Source: Heracleum sosnowskyi (lineage: Eukaryota; Streptophyta; Magnoliopsida; Apiales; Apiaceae). Taken from it: a stretch of DNA of 64,000 nt. Position 1 is the stretch's first letter; each line of letters opens with the position of its first letter. Below the pieces are notes generated by a model. The model was not told the DNA's origin. It saw only the letters and a list, made by a program, of their open reading frames with translations, and did not search any database. Below, one piece after another: positions 36,989 through 51,200 of the stretch. The translations under genes were made by a program, and so were the position numbers. Location of the stretch: positions 60,786,006-60,850,005 of the forward strand of contig CM061245.1 in the NCBI GenBank assembly GCA_030848705.1. The letters run 5' to 3'.

Positions 36989-39900
36989 TCCCCTGGTATC
37001 TGCTACGATTCAGGCACGGACAGCCCCAAATGAACTTTTCGTCAATTCTATAAACCCATAGGGTAAAACTACGAGAAAATATCCACAAAATGGCCCGCTA
37101 CTATTTGTCCCCATTTTCCTAGTATAGCTCCCTTTAGAGGTAAACGTAATCGGGCGTCCCCTGGTATCTGCTACGATTCAGGCACGGACAGCCCCAAATG
37201 AACTTTTCTGCAATTCTATAAACCCATAAGGTGAAACTACGAGAAAATATCCACAAAATGGCCCTCTTCGATTTTTCCCCATTTTCCTTGTATAGCTCCC
37301 TTTAGAGGTAAACGGAATCGGGCGTCCCCTGCTATCTGCTACGATTCAGGCACAGACAGCCCCAAATGAACTTTTCTGCAATTCTATAAACCCATATGGT
37401 GAAACTACGAGAAAATATCCACAAAATGGCCCGCTTCAATTTGTCCCCATTTTCCTAGTATAGCACCTTTTAGAGGTAAACGTAATCGGGCGTCCCCTGG
37501 TATCTGCTACGATTCAGGCACGGACAGCCCCAAATGAACTTTTCTGCAATTCTATAAACCCATAGGGTAAAACTACGAGAAAATATCCATAAAATGGCCC
37601 TCTTCAATTTTTCCCCATTTTCCTTGGATAGCTCCCTTTAGAGGTAAACGTAATCGGGCGTCCCTGGTATCTGCTACGATTCAGGCACGGACAGCCCCAA
37701 ATGAACTTTTCTGCAATTCTATAAACCCATAGGGTGAAACTACGAGAAAATATCCACAAAATGGGCGGCTTCAATTTTTCCCCATTTTCCTTGTATAGCT
37801 CCCTTTAGAGGTAAACGTAATCGGGCATCCCCTGGTATCTGCTACGATTCAGGCACGGACAGCCCCAAATGAACTTTTCTGCAATTCTATAAATCCATAG
37901 GGTGAAACTACGAGAAAATATCCACAAAATGGTCGGCTTCAATTTTTCCCCATTTTCCTAGTATAGCTCCCTTTAGAGGTAAACGTAATCGGGCGTCCCC
38001 TGGTATCTGCTACGATTCAGGCACGGACAGCCCCAAATGAACTTTTCGTCAATTCTATAAACCCATAGGGTAAAACTACGAGAAAATATCCACAAAATGG
38101 CCCGCTACTATTTGTCCCCATTTTCCTAGTATAGCTCCCTTTAGAGGTAAACGTAATCGGGCGTCCCCTGGTATCTGCTACGATTCAGGCACGGACAGCC
38201 CCAAATGAACTTTTCTGCAATTCTATAAACCCATAAGGTGAAACTACGAGAAAATATCCACAAAATGGCCCTCTTCGATTTTTCCCCATTTTCCTTGTAT
38301 AGCTCCCTTTAGAGGTAAACGGAATCGGGCGTCCCCTGCTATCTGCTACGATTCAGGCACAGACAGCCCCAAATGAACTTTTCTGCAATTCTATAAACCC
38401 ATATGGTGAAACTACGAGAAAATATCCACAAAATGGCCCGCTTCAATTTGTCCCCATTTTCCTAGTATAGCACCTTTTAGAGGTAAACGTAATCGGGCGT
38501 CCCCTGGTATCTGCTACGATTCAGGCACGGACAGCCCCAAATGAACTTTTCTGCAATTCTATAAACCCATAGGGTAAAACTACGAGAAAATATCCATAAA
38601 ATGGCCCTCTTCAATTTTTCCCCATTTTCCTTGGATAGCTCCCTTTAGAGGTAAACGTAATCGGGCGTCCCTGGTATCTGCTACGATTCAGGCACGGACA
38701 GCCCCAAATGAACTTTTCTGCAATTCTATAAACCCATAGGGTGAAACTACGAGAAAATATCCACAAAATGGGCGGCTTCAATTTTTCCCCATTTTCCTTG
38801 TATAGCTCCCTTTAGAGGTAAACGTAATCGGGCATCCCCTGGTATCTGCTACGATTCAGGCACGGACAGCCCCAAATGAACTTTTCTGCAATTCTATAAA
38901 TCCATAGGGTGAAACTACGAGAAAATATCCACAAAATGGTCGGCTTCAATTTTTCCCCATTTTCCTAGTATAGCTCCCTTTAGAGGTAAACGTAATCGGG
39001 TGTCCCCTGGTATCTGCTACGATTCAGGCACGGACAGCCCCAAATGAACTTTTCTGCAATTCTATAAACCCATAGGGTGAAACTACGAGAAAATATCCAC
39101 AAAATGGTCGGCTTCAATTTTTCCCCATTTTCCTAGTATAGCTCCCTTTAGAGGTAAACGTAATCGGGCGTCCCCTGGTATCTGCTACGATTCAGGCACA
39201 GACAGCCCCAAATGAACTTTTCTGCAATTCTATAAACCCATAGGGTGAAACTACGAGAAAATATCCACAAAATGGTCGGCTTCAATTTTTCCCCATTTTC
39301 CTAGTATAGCTCCCTTTAGAGGTAAACGTAATCGGGCATCCCCTGGTATCTGCTACGATTCAGGCACGGACAGCCCCAAATGAACTTTTCTGCAATTCTA
39401 TAAACCCATAGGGTGAAACTACGAGAAAATATCCACAAAATGGCCCGCTTCGATTTTTCCCCATTTTCCTTGTATACCTCCCTTTAGAGGCAAACGTAAT
39501 CGGGCGTCCCCTGGTATCTGCTACGATTCAGGCACGGACAGCCCCAAATGAACTTTTCGTCAATTCTATAAACCCATAGGGTAAAACTACGAGAAAATAT
39601 CCACAAAATGGCCCGCTACTATTTGTCCCCATTTTCCTAGTATAGCTCCCTTTAGAGGTAAACGTAATCGGGCGTCCCCTGGTGTCTGCTACGATTCAGG
39701 CACGGACAGCCCCAAATGAACTTTTCTGCAATTCTATAAACCCATAAGGTGAAACTACGAGAAAATATCCCCAAAATGGCCCGCTTCGATTTTCCCCATT
39801 TTCCTTGTATACCTCCCTTTATTAGAGGTAAACGTAATCGGGCGTCCCCTGATATCTGCTACGATTCAGGCACGGACAGCCCCAAATGAATTTTTCTGCA

Positions 39901-41760
39901 ATTCTATAAACCCATAGGGTAAAACTACGAGAAAATATCCACAAAATGGCCCGCTTCTATTTGTCCCCATTTTCCTAGTATAGCTCCCTTTAGAGGTAAA
40001 CGTAATCGGGCGTCCCCTGGTATCTGCTACGATTCAGGCACGGACAGCCCCAAATGAACTTTTCTGCACTTCTATAAACCCATAAGGTGAAACTACGAGA
40101 AATCTCCACAAAATGGCCCTCTTCGATTTTTCCCCATTTTCCTTGTATAGCTCCCTTTAGAGGTAAACGGAATCGGGCGTCCCCTGGTATCTGCTACGAT
40201 TCAGGCACGGACAGCCCCAAATGAACTTTTCTGCAATTCTATAAACCCATAGGGTGAAACTACGAGAAAATATGCACAAAATGGCCCTCTTCAATTTTTC
40301 CCCATTTTCCTTGGATCGCTCCCTTTAGAGGTAAACGTAATCGGGCGTCCCTGGTATCTGCTACGATTCAGGCACGGACAGCCCCAAATGAACTTTTCTG
40401 CAATTCTATAAATCCATAGGGTGAAACTACGAGAAAATATCCACAAAATGGCCCGCTTCAATTTTTCCGCATTTTCCTTGTATACCTCCCTTTAGAGATA
40501 AACGTAATCGGGTGTCCCCTGGTATCTGCTACGATTCAGGCACGGACAGCCCCAAATGAACTTTTCTGCAATTCTATAAACCCATAAGGTGAAACTACGA
40601 GAAAATATCCACAAAATGGCCCTCTTCGATTTTTCCCCATTTTCCTTGTATAGCTCCCTTTAGAGGTAAACGGAATCGGGCGTCCCCTGCTATCTGCTAC
40701 GATTCAGGCACAGACAGCCCCAAATGAACTTTTCTGCAATTCTATAAACCCATATGGTGAAACTACGAGAAAATATCCACAAAATGGCCCGCTTCAATTT
40801 GTCCCCATTTTCCTAGTATAGCTCCCTTTAGAGATAAACGTAATCGGGTGTCCCCTGGTATCTGCTACGATTCAGGCACGGACAGCCCCAAATGAACTTT
40901 TCTGCAATTCTATAAACCCATAAGGTGAAACTACGAGAAAATATCCACAAAATGGCCCTCTTCGATTTTTCCCCATTTTCCTTGTATAGCTCCCTTTAGA
41001 GGTAAACGGAATCGGGCGTCCCCTGCTATCTGCTACGATTCAGGCACAGACAGCCCCAAATGAACTTTTCTGCAATTCTATAAACCCATATGGTGAAACT
41101 ACGAGAAAATATCCACAAAATGGCCCGCTTCAATTTGTCCCCATTTTCCTAGTATAGCTCCTTTTAGAGGTAAACGTAATCGGGCGTCCCCTGGTATCTG
41201 CTACGATTCAGGCACGGACAGCCCCAAATGAACTTTTCTGCAATTCTATAAACCCATAGGGTAAAACTACGAGAAAATATCCATAAAATGGCCCTCTTCA
41301 ATTTTTCCCCATTTTCCTTGGATAGCTCCCTTTAGAGGTAAACGTAATCGGGCGTCCCTGGTATCTGCTACGATTCAGGCACGGACAGCCCCAAATGAAC
41401 TTTTCTGCAATTCTATAAACCCATAGGATGAAACTACGAGAAAATATCCACAAAATGGGCGGCTTCAATTTTTCCCCATTTTCCTTGTATAGCTCCCTTT
41501 AGAGGTAAACGTAATCGGGCATCCCCTGGTATCTGCTACGATTCAGGCACGGACAGCCCCAAATGAACTTTTCTGCAATTCTATAAATCCATAGGGTGAA
41601 ACTACGAGAAAATATCCACAAAATGGTCGGCTTCAATTTTTCCCCATTTTCCTAGTATAGCTCCCTTTAGAGGTAAACGTAATCGGGTGTCCCCTGGTAT
41701 CTGCTACGATTCAGGCACGGACAGCTCCAAATGAACTTTTCTGCAATTCTATAAACCCAT
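36989..41760 (-). repeat. Right-arm HOR with variable unit length, proximal part
   Basis: Units recognised by ATGGGCGGC (36,250; 37,761; 38,768; 41,455) and by CGTCAATTC (37,040; 38,047; 39,558; 42,245) have spacings of 1,511, 1,007 and 2,687 bp, that is 9, 6 and 16 monomers. Types follow one order: GGGCGGC, several GGTCGGC, CCCGCTTCG with GGCAAACG, CGTCAATT followed by CGCTACTATTTG, TTATTAGAGG, CAATTTGTCC with GGGTGTCC, CCCTCTTCG with ACGGAATC, CATATGGTG with CTTTTAGAGG, CCCTCTTCAA with TTGGATAG. Shorter units lack whole monomers. A three-monomer stretch with GGGTGTCC, ACGGAATC and CATATGGTG is repeated at about 40.49-41.16 kb. Confidence 0.8.
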
Positions 41761-44700
41761 AGGGTGAAACTACGAGAAAATATCCACAAAATGGTCGGCT
41801 TCAATTTTTCCCCATTTTCCTAGTATAGCTCCCTTTAGAGGTAAACGTAATCGGGCGTCCCCTGGTATCTGCTACGATTCAGGCACAGACAGCCCCAAAT
41901 AAACTTTTCTGCAATTCTATAAACCCATAGGGTGAAACTACGAGAAAATATCCACAAAATGGTCGGCTTCAATTTTTCCCCATTTTCCTAGTATAGCTCC
42001 CTTTAGAGGTAAACGTAATCGGGCATCCCCTGGTATCTGCTACGATTCAGGCACGGACAGCCCCAAATGAACTTTTCTGCAATTCTATAAACCCATAGGG
42101 TGAAACTACGAGAAAATATCCACAAAATGGCCCGCTTCGATTTTTCCCCATTTTCCTTGTATACCTCCCTTTAGAGGCAAACGTAATCGGGCGTCCCCTG
42201 GTATCTGCTACGATTCAGGCACGGACAGCCCCAAATGAACTTTTCGTCAATTCTATAAACCCATAGGGTAAAACTACGAGAAAATATCCACAAAATGGCC
42301 CGCTACTATTTGTCCCCATTTTCCTAGTATAGCTCCCTTTAGAGGTAAACGTAATCGGGCGTCCCCTGGTATCTGCTACGATTCAGGCACGGACAGCCCC
42401 AAATGAACTTTTCTGCAATTCTATAAACCCATAAGGTGAAACTACGAGAAAATATCAACAAAATGGCCCGCTTCGATTTTTCCCCATTTTCCTTGTATAC
42501 CTCCCTTTATTAGAGGTAAACGTAGTCGGGCGTCCCCTGATATCTGCTACGATTCAGGCACGGACAGCCCCAAATGAACTTTTCTGCAATTCTATAAACC
42601 CATAGGGTAAAACTACGAGAAAATATCCACAAAATGGCCCGCTTCAATTTGTCCCCATTTTCCTAGTATAGCTCCCTTTAGAGGTAAACGTAATCGGGTG
42701 TCCCCTGGTATCTGCTACGATTCAGGCACGGACAGCCCCAAATGAACTTTTCTGCAATTCTATAAACCCATAAGGTGAAACTACGAGAAAATATCCACAA
42801 AATGGCCCTCTTCGATTTTTCCCCATTTTCCTTGTATAGCTCCCTTTAGAGGTAAACGGAATCGGGCGTCCCCTGGTATCTGCTACGATTCAGGCACGGA
42901 CAGCCCCAAATGAACTTTTCTGCAATTCTATAAACCCATATGGTGAAACTACGAGAAAATATCCACAAAATGGCCCGCTTCAATTTGTCCCCATTTTCCT
43001 AGTATAGCTCCTTTTAGAGGTAAACGTAATCGGGCGTCCCCTGGTATCTGCTACGATTCAGGCACGGACAGCCCCAAATGAACTTTTCTGCAATTCTATA
43101 AACCCATAGGGTAAAACTACGAGAAAATATCCACAAAATGGCCCTCTTCAATTTTTCCCCATTTTCCTTGGATAGCTCCCTTTAGAGGTAAACGTAATCG
43201 GGCGTCCCTGGTATCTGCTACGATTCAGGCACGGACAGCCCCAAATGAACTTTTCTGCAATTCTATAAACCCATAGGGTGAAACTACGAGAAAATATCAC
43301 AAAATGGGCGGCTTCAATTTTTCCCCATTTTCCGTGTATAGCTCCCTTTAGAGGTAAACGTAATCGGGCATCCCCTGGTATCTGCTACGATTCAGGCACG
43401 GACAGCCCCAAATGAACTTTTCTGCAATTCTATAAATCCATAGGGTGAAACTACGAGAAAATATCCACAAAATGGTCGGCTTCAATTTTTCCCCATTTTC
43501 CTAGTATAGCTCCCTTTAGAGGTAAACGTAATCGGGTGTCCCCTGGTATCTGCTACGATTCAGGCACGGACAGCCCCAAATGAACTTTTCTGCAATTCTA
43601 TAAACCCATAGGGTGAAACTACGAGAAAATATCCACAAAATGGTCGGCTTCAATTTTTCCCCATTTTCCTAGTATAGCTCCCTTTAGAGGTAAACGTAAT
43701 CGGGCGTCCCCTGGTATCTGCTACGATTCAGGCACAGACAGCCCCAAATGAACTTTTCTGCAATTCTATAAACCCATAGGGTAAAACTACGAGAAAATAT
43801 CCACAAAATGGCCCGCTACTATTTGTCCCCATTTTCCTAGTATAGCTCCCTTTAGAGGTAAACGTAATCGGGCGTCCCCTGGTATCTGCTACGATTCAGG
43901 CACGGACAGCCCCAAATGAACTTTTCTGCAATTCTATAAACCCATAAGGTGAAACTACGAGAAAATATCCACAAAATGGCCCGCTTCGATTTTTCCCCAT
44001 TTTCCTTGTATACCTCCCTTTATTAGAGGTAAACGTAATCGGGCGTCCCCTGATATCTGCTACGATTCAGGCACGGACAGCCCCAAATGAACTTTTCTGC
44101 AATTCTATAAACCCATAGGGTAAAACTACGAGAAAATATCCACAAAATGGCCGGCTTCAATTTGTCCCCATTTTCCTAGTATAGCTCCCTTTAGAGGTAA
44201 ACGTAATCGGGTGTCCCCTGGTATCTGCTACGATTCAGGCACGGACAGCCCCAAATGAACTTTTCTGCAATTCTATAAACCCATAAGGTGAAACTACGAG
44301 AAAATATCCACAAAATGGCCCTCTTCGATTTTTCCCCATTTTCCTTGTATAGCTCCCTTTAGAGGTAAACGGAATCGGGCGTCCCCTGGTATCTGCTACG
44401 ATTCAGGCACGGACAGCCCCAAATGAACTTTTCTGCAATTCTATAAACCCATATGGTGAAACTACGAGAAAATATCCACAAAATGGCCCTCTTCAATTTG
44501 TCCCCATTTTCCTAGTATAGCTCCTTTTAGAGGTAAACGTAATCGGGCGTCCCCTGGTATCTGCTACGATTCAGGCACGGACAGCCCCAAATGAACTTTT
44601 CTGCAATTCTATAAACCCATAGGCTAAAACTACGAGAAAATATCCACAAAATGGCCCTCTTCAATTTTTCCCCATTTTCCTTGGATAGCTCCCTTTAGAG

Positions 44701-47700
44701 GTAAACGTAATCGGGCGTCCCTGGTATCTGCTACGATTCAGGCACGGACAGCCCCAAATGAACTTTTCTGCAATTCTATAAACCCATAGGGTGAAACTAC
44801 GAGAAAATATCACAAAATGGGCGGCTTCAATTTTTCCCCATTTTCCTTGTATAGCTCCCTTTAGAGGTAAACGTAATCGGGCATCCCCTGGTATCTGCTA
44901 CGATTCAGGCACGGACAGCCCCAAATGAACTTTTCTGCAATTCTATAAATCCATAGGGTGAAACTACGAGAAAATATCCACAAAATGGTCGGCTTCAATT
45001 TTTCCCCATTTTCCTAGTATAGCTCCCTTTAGAGGTAAACGTAATCGGGCGTCCCCTGGTATCTGCTACGATTCAGGCACAGACAGCCCCAAATAAACTT
45101 TTCTGCAATTCTATAAACCCATAGGGTGAAACTACGAGAAAATATCCACAAAATGGTCGGCTTCAATTTTTCCCCATTTTCCTAGTATAGCTCCCTTTAG
45201 AGGTAAACGTAATCGGGCATCCCCTGGTATCTGCTACGATTCAGGCACGGACAGCCCCAAATGAACTTTTCTGCAATTCTATAAACCCATAGGGTGAAAC
45301 TACGAGAAAATATCCACAAAATGGCCCGCTTCGATTTTTCCCCATTTTCCTTGTATACCTCCCTTTAGAGGCAAACGTAATCGGGCGTCCCCTGGTATCT
45401 GCTACGATTCAGGCACGGACAGCCCCAAATGAACTTTTCGTCAATTCTATAAACCCATAGGGTAAAACTACGAGAAAATATCCACAAAATGGCCCGCTAC
45501 TATTTGTCCCCATTTTCCTAGTATAGCTCCCTTTAGAGGTAAACGTAATCGGGCGTCCCCTGGTATCTGCTACGATTCAGGCACGGACAGCCCCAAATGA
45601 ACTTTTCTGCAATTCTATAAACCCATAAGGTGAAACTACGAGAAAATATCAACAAAATGGCCCGCTTCGATTTTTCCCCATTTTCCTTGTATACCTCCCT
45701 TTATTAGAGGTAAACGTAGTCGGGCGTCCCCTGATATCTGCTACGATTCAGGCACGGACAGCCCCAAATGAACTTTTCTGCAATTCTATAAACCTATAGG
45801 GTAAAACTACGAGAAAATATCCACAAAATGGCCCGCTTCAATTTGTCCCCATTTTCCTAGTATAGCTCCCTTTAGAGGTAAACGTAATCGGGTGTCCCCT
45901 GGTATCTGCTACGATTCAGGCACGGACAGCCCCAAATGAACTTTTATGCAATTCTATAAACCCATAAGGTGAAACTACGAGAAAATATCCACAAAATGGC
46001 CCTCTTCGATTTTTCCCCATTTTCCTTGTATAGCTCCCTTTAGAGGTAAACGGAATCGGGCGTCCCCTGGTATCTGCTACGATTCAGGCACGGACAGCCC
46101 CAAATGAACTTTTCTGCAATTCTATAAACCCATATGGTGAAACTACGAGAAAATATCCACAAAATGGCCCGCTTCAATTTGTCCCCATTTTCCTAGTATA
46201 GCTCCTTTTAGAGGTAAACGTAATCGGGCGTCCCCTGGTATCTGCTACGATTCAGGCACGGACAGCCCCAAATGAACTTTTCTGCAATTCTATAAACCCA
46301 TAGGGTAAAACTACGAGAAAATATCCACAAAATGGCCCTCTTCAATTTTTCCCCATTTTCCTTGGATAGCTCCCTTTAGAGGTAAACGTAATCGGGCGTC
46401 CCTGGTATCTGCTACGATTCAGGCACGGACAGCCCCAAATGAACTTTTCTGCAATTCTATAAACCCATAGGGTGAAACTACGAGAACATATCACAAAATG
46501 GGCGGCTTCAATTTTTCCCCATTTTCCGTGTATAGCTCCCTTTAGAGGTAAACGTAATCGGGCATCCCCTGGTATCTGCTACGATTCAGGCACGGACAGC
46601 CCCAAATGAACTTTTCTGCAATTCTATAAATCCATAGGGTGAAACTACGAGAAAATATCCACAAAATGGTCGGCTTCAATTTTTCCCCATTTTCCTAGTA
46701 TAGCTCCCTTTAGAGGTAAACGTAATCGGGTGTCCCCTGGTATCTGCTACGATTCAGGCACGGACAGCCCCAAATGAACTTTTCTGCAATTCTATAAACC
46801 CATAGGGTGAAACTACGAGAAAATATCCACAAAATGGTCGGCTTCAATTTTTCCCCATTTTCCTAGTATAGCTCCCTTTAGAGGTAAACGTAATCGGGCG
46901 TCCCCTGGTATCTGCTACGATTCAGGCACAGACAGCCCCAAATGAACTTTTCTGCAATTCTATAAACCCATAGGGTAAAACTACGAGAAAATATCCACAA
47001 AATGGCCCGCTACTATTTGTCCCCATTTTCCTAGTATAGCTCCCTTTAGAGGTAAACGTAATCGGGCGTCCCCTGGTATCTGCTACGATTCAGGCACGGA
47101 CAGCCCCAAATGAACTTTTCTGCAATTCTATAAACCCATAAGGTGAAACTACGAGAAAATATCCACAAAATGGCCCGCTTCGATTTTTCCCCATTTTCCT
47201 TGTATACCTCCCTTTATTAGAGGTAAACGTAATCGGGCGTCCCCTGATATCTGCTACGATTCAGGCACGGACAGCCCCAAATGAACTTTTCTGCAATTCT
47301 ATAAACCCATAGGGTAAAACTACGAGAAAATATCCACAAAATGGCCGGCTTCAATTTGTCCCCATTTTCCTAGTATAGCTCCCTTTAGAGGTAAACGTAA
47401 TCGGGTGTCCCCTGGTATCTGCTACGATTCAGGCACGGACAGCCCCAAATGAACTTTTCTGCAATTCTATAAACCCATAAGGTGAAACTACGAGAAAATA
47501 TCCACAAAATGGCCCTCTTCGATTTTTCCCCATTTTCCTTGTATAGCTCCCTTTAGAGGTAAACGGAATCGGGCGTCCCCTGGTATCTGCTACGATTCAG
47601 GCACGGACAGCCCCAAATGAACTTTTCTGCAATTCTATAAACCCATATGGTGAAACTACGAGAAAATATCCACAAAATGGCCCGCTTCAATTTGTCCCCA

Positions 47701-48240
47701 TTTTCCTAGTATAGCTCCTTTTAGAGGTAAACGTAATCGGGCGTCCCCTGGTATCTGCTACGATTCAGGCACGGACAGCCCCAAATGAACTTTTCTGCAA
47801 TTCTATAAACCCATAGGCTAAAACTACGAGAAAATATCCACAAAATGGCCCTCTTCAATTTTTCCCCATTTTCCTTGGATAGCTCCCTTTAGAGGTAAAC
47901 GTAATCGGGCGTCCCTGGTATCTGCTACGATTCAGGCACGGACAGCCCCAAATGAACTTTTCTGCAATTCTATAAACCCATAGGGTGAAACTACGAGAAA
48001 ATATCACAAAATGGGCGGCTTCAATTTTTCCCCATTTTCCTTGTATAGCTCCCTTTAGAGGTAAACGTAATCGGGCATCCCCTGGTATCTGCTACGATTC
48101 AGGCACGGACAGCCCCAAATGAACTTTTCTGCAATTCTATAAATCCATAGGGTGAAACTACGAGAAAATATCCACAAAATGGTCGGCTTCAATTTTTCCC
48201 CATTTTCCTAGTATAGCTCCCTTTAGAGGTAAACGTAATC
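41760..48240 (-). repeat. 19-monomer tandem duplication, offset 3,194 bp
   Basis: Rare markers recur at exactly 3,194 bp: CGTAGTCGGG at 42,521 and 45,715; AAATAAACTTTT (AAAC at 41,901 and 45,095); TCCGTGTATAG at 43,331 and 46,525; CATAGGCTAAAAC (AGGCTA at 44,621 and 47,815); CGTCAATTC at 42,245 and 45,439; ATGGGCGGC at 43,304 and 46,498 and at 44,817 and 48,011. The match runs from about 41,760/44,954 to 45,045/48,240, so the two copies are directly adjacent. Within each copy the HOR unit is 9 and 10 monomers. Confidence 0.87.
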
Positions 48241-51200
48241 GGGCATCCCCAGGTATCTGCTACGATTCAGGCACGGACAGCCCCAAATGAACTTTTCTGC
48301 AATTCTATAAACCCATAGGGTGAAACTACGAGAAAATATCCACAAAATTGCCCGCTTCGATTTTTCCCCATTTTCCTTGTATACCTCCCTTTAGAGGCAA
48401 ACGTAATCGGGCGTCCCCTGGTATCTGCTACGATTCAGGCACGGACAGCCCCAAATGAACTTTTCGTCAATTCTATAAACCCATAGGGTAAAACTACGAG
48501 AAAATATCCACAAAATGGCCCGCTACTATTTGTCCCCATTTTCCTAGTATAGCTCCCTTTAGAGGTAAACGTAATCGGGCGTCCCCTGGTATCTGCTACG
48601 ATTCAGGCACGGACAGCCCCAAATGAACTTTTCTGCAATTCTATAAACCCATAAGGTGAAACTACGAGAAAATATCCACAAAATGGCCCGCTTCGATTTT
48701 TCCCCATTTTCCTTGTATACCTCCCTTTATTAGAGGTAAACGTAATCGGGCGTCCCCTGATATCTGCTACGATTCAGGCACGGACAGCCCCAAATGAACT
48801 TTTCTGCAATTCTATAAACCCATAGGGTAAAACTACGAGAAAATATCCACAAAATGGCCCGCTTCAATTTGTCCCCATTTTCCTAGTATAGCTCCCTTTA
48901 GAGGTAAACGTAATCGGGTGTCCCCTGGTATCTGCTACGATTCAGGCACGGACAGCCCCAAATGAACTTTTCTGCAATTCTATAAACCCATAAGGTGAAA
49001 CTACGAGAAAATATCCACAAAATGGCCCTCTTCGATTTTTCCCCATTTTCCTTGTATAGCTCCCTTTAGAGGTAAACGGAATCGGGCGTCCCCTGGTATC
49101 TGCTACGATTCAGGCACGGACAGCCCCAAATGAACTTTTCTGCAATTCTATAAACCCATATGGTGAAACTACGAGAAAATATCCACAAAATGGCCCGCTT
49201 CAATTTGTCCCCATTTTCCTAGTATAGCTCCTTTTAGAGGTAAACGTAATCGGGCGTCCCCTGGTATCTGCTACGATTCAGGCACGGACAGCCCCAAATG
49301 AACTTTTCTGCAATTCTATAAACCCATAGGGTAAAACTACGAGAAAATATCCACAAAATGGCCCTCTTCAATTTTTCCCCATTTTCCTTGGATAGCTCCC
49401 TTTAGAGGTAAACGTAATCGGGCGTCCCTGGTATCTGCTACGATTCAGGCACGGACAGCCCCAAATGAACTTTTCTGCAATTCTATAAACCCATAGGGTG
49501 AAACTACGAGAAAATATCACAAAATGGGCGGCTTCAATTTTTCCCCATTTTCCTTGTATAGCTCCCTTTAGAGGTAAACGTAATCGGGCATCCCCTGGTA
49601 TCTGCTACGATTCAGGCACGGACAACCCCAAATGAACTTTTCTGCAATTCTATAAATCCATAGGGTGAAACTACGAGAAAATATCCACAAAATGGTCGGC
49701 TTCAATTTTTCCCCATTTTCCTAGTATAGCTCCCTTTAGAGGTAAACGTAATCGGGCGTCCCCTGGTATCTGCTACGATTCAGGCACAGACAGCCCCAAA
49801 TGAACTTTTCTGCAATTCTATAAACCCATAGGGTGAAACTACGAGAAAATATCCACAAAATGGTCGGCTTCAATTTTTCCCCAATTTCCTAGTATAGCTC
49901 CCTTTAGAGGTAAACGTAATCGGGCGTCCCCTGGTATCTGCTACGATTCAGGCACAGACAGCCCCAAATGAACTTTTCTGCAATTCTATAAACCCATAGG
50001 GTGAAACTACGAGAAAATATCCACAAAATGGTCGGCTTCAATTTTTCCCCATTTTCCTAGTATAGCTCCCTTTAGAGGTAAACGTAATCGGGCATCCCCT
50101 GGTATCTGCTACGATTCAGGCACGGACAGCCCCAAATGAACTTTTCTGCAATTCTATAAACCAATAGGGTGAAACTACGAGAAAATATCCACAAAATGGC
50201 CCGCTTCGATTTTTCCCCATTTTCCTTGTATACCTCCCTTTAGAGGCAAACGTAATCGGGCGTCCCCTGGTATCTGCTACGATTCAGGCACGGACAGCCC
50301 CAAATGAAATTTTCGTCAATTCTATAAACCCATAGGGTAAAACTACGAGAAAATATCCACAAAATGGCCCGCTACTATTTGTCCCCATTTTCCTAGTATA
50401 GCTCCCTTTAGAGGTAAACGTAATCGGGCGTCCCCTGGTATCTGCTACGATTCAGGCACGGACAGCCCCAAATGAAATTTTCTGCAATTCTATAAACCCA
50501 TAAGGTGAAACTACGAGAAAATATCCACAAAATGGCCCGCTTCGATTTTTCCCCATTTTCCTTGTATACCTCCCTTTATTAGAGGTAAACGTAATCGGGT
50601 GTCCCCTGATATCTGCTACGATTCAGGCACGGACAGCCCCAAATGAACTTTTCTGCAATTCTATAAACCCATAGGGTAAAACTACGAGAAAATATCCACA
50701 AAATGGCCCGCTTCAATTTGTCCCCATTTTCCTAGTATAGCTCCCTTTAGAGGTAAACGTAATCGGGTGTCCCCTGGTATCTGCTACGATTCAGGCACGG
50801 ACAGCCCCAAATGAACTTTTCTGCAATTCTATAAACCCATAAGGTGAAACTACGAGAAAATATCCACAAAATGGCCCTCTTCGATTTTTCCCCATTTTCC
50901 TTGTATAGCTCCCTTTAGAGGTAAACGGAATCGGGCGTCCCCTGGTATCTGCTACGATTCAGGCACGGACAGCCCCAAATGAACTTTTCTGCAATTCTAT
51001 AAACCCATAGGGTGAAACTACGAGAAAATATCCACAAAATGGCCCGCTTCGATTTTTCCCCATTTTCCTTGTATACCTCCCTTTAGAGGTAAACGTAATC
51101 GGGCGTCCCCTGGTATCTGCTACGATTCAGGCACGGACAGCCCCAAATGAACTTTTCGTCAATTCTATAAACCCATAGGGTAAAACTACGAGAAAATATC

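Noticed and set aside
49500..49530. ATATCAC versus ATATCCAC as a sequencing error
   Set aside because: The one-base loss is in all twelve copies of one monomer type right of 43.29 kb and in none of the other types I checked, so random error is unlikely; it is treated as a real variant.
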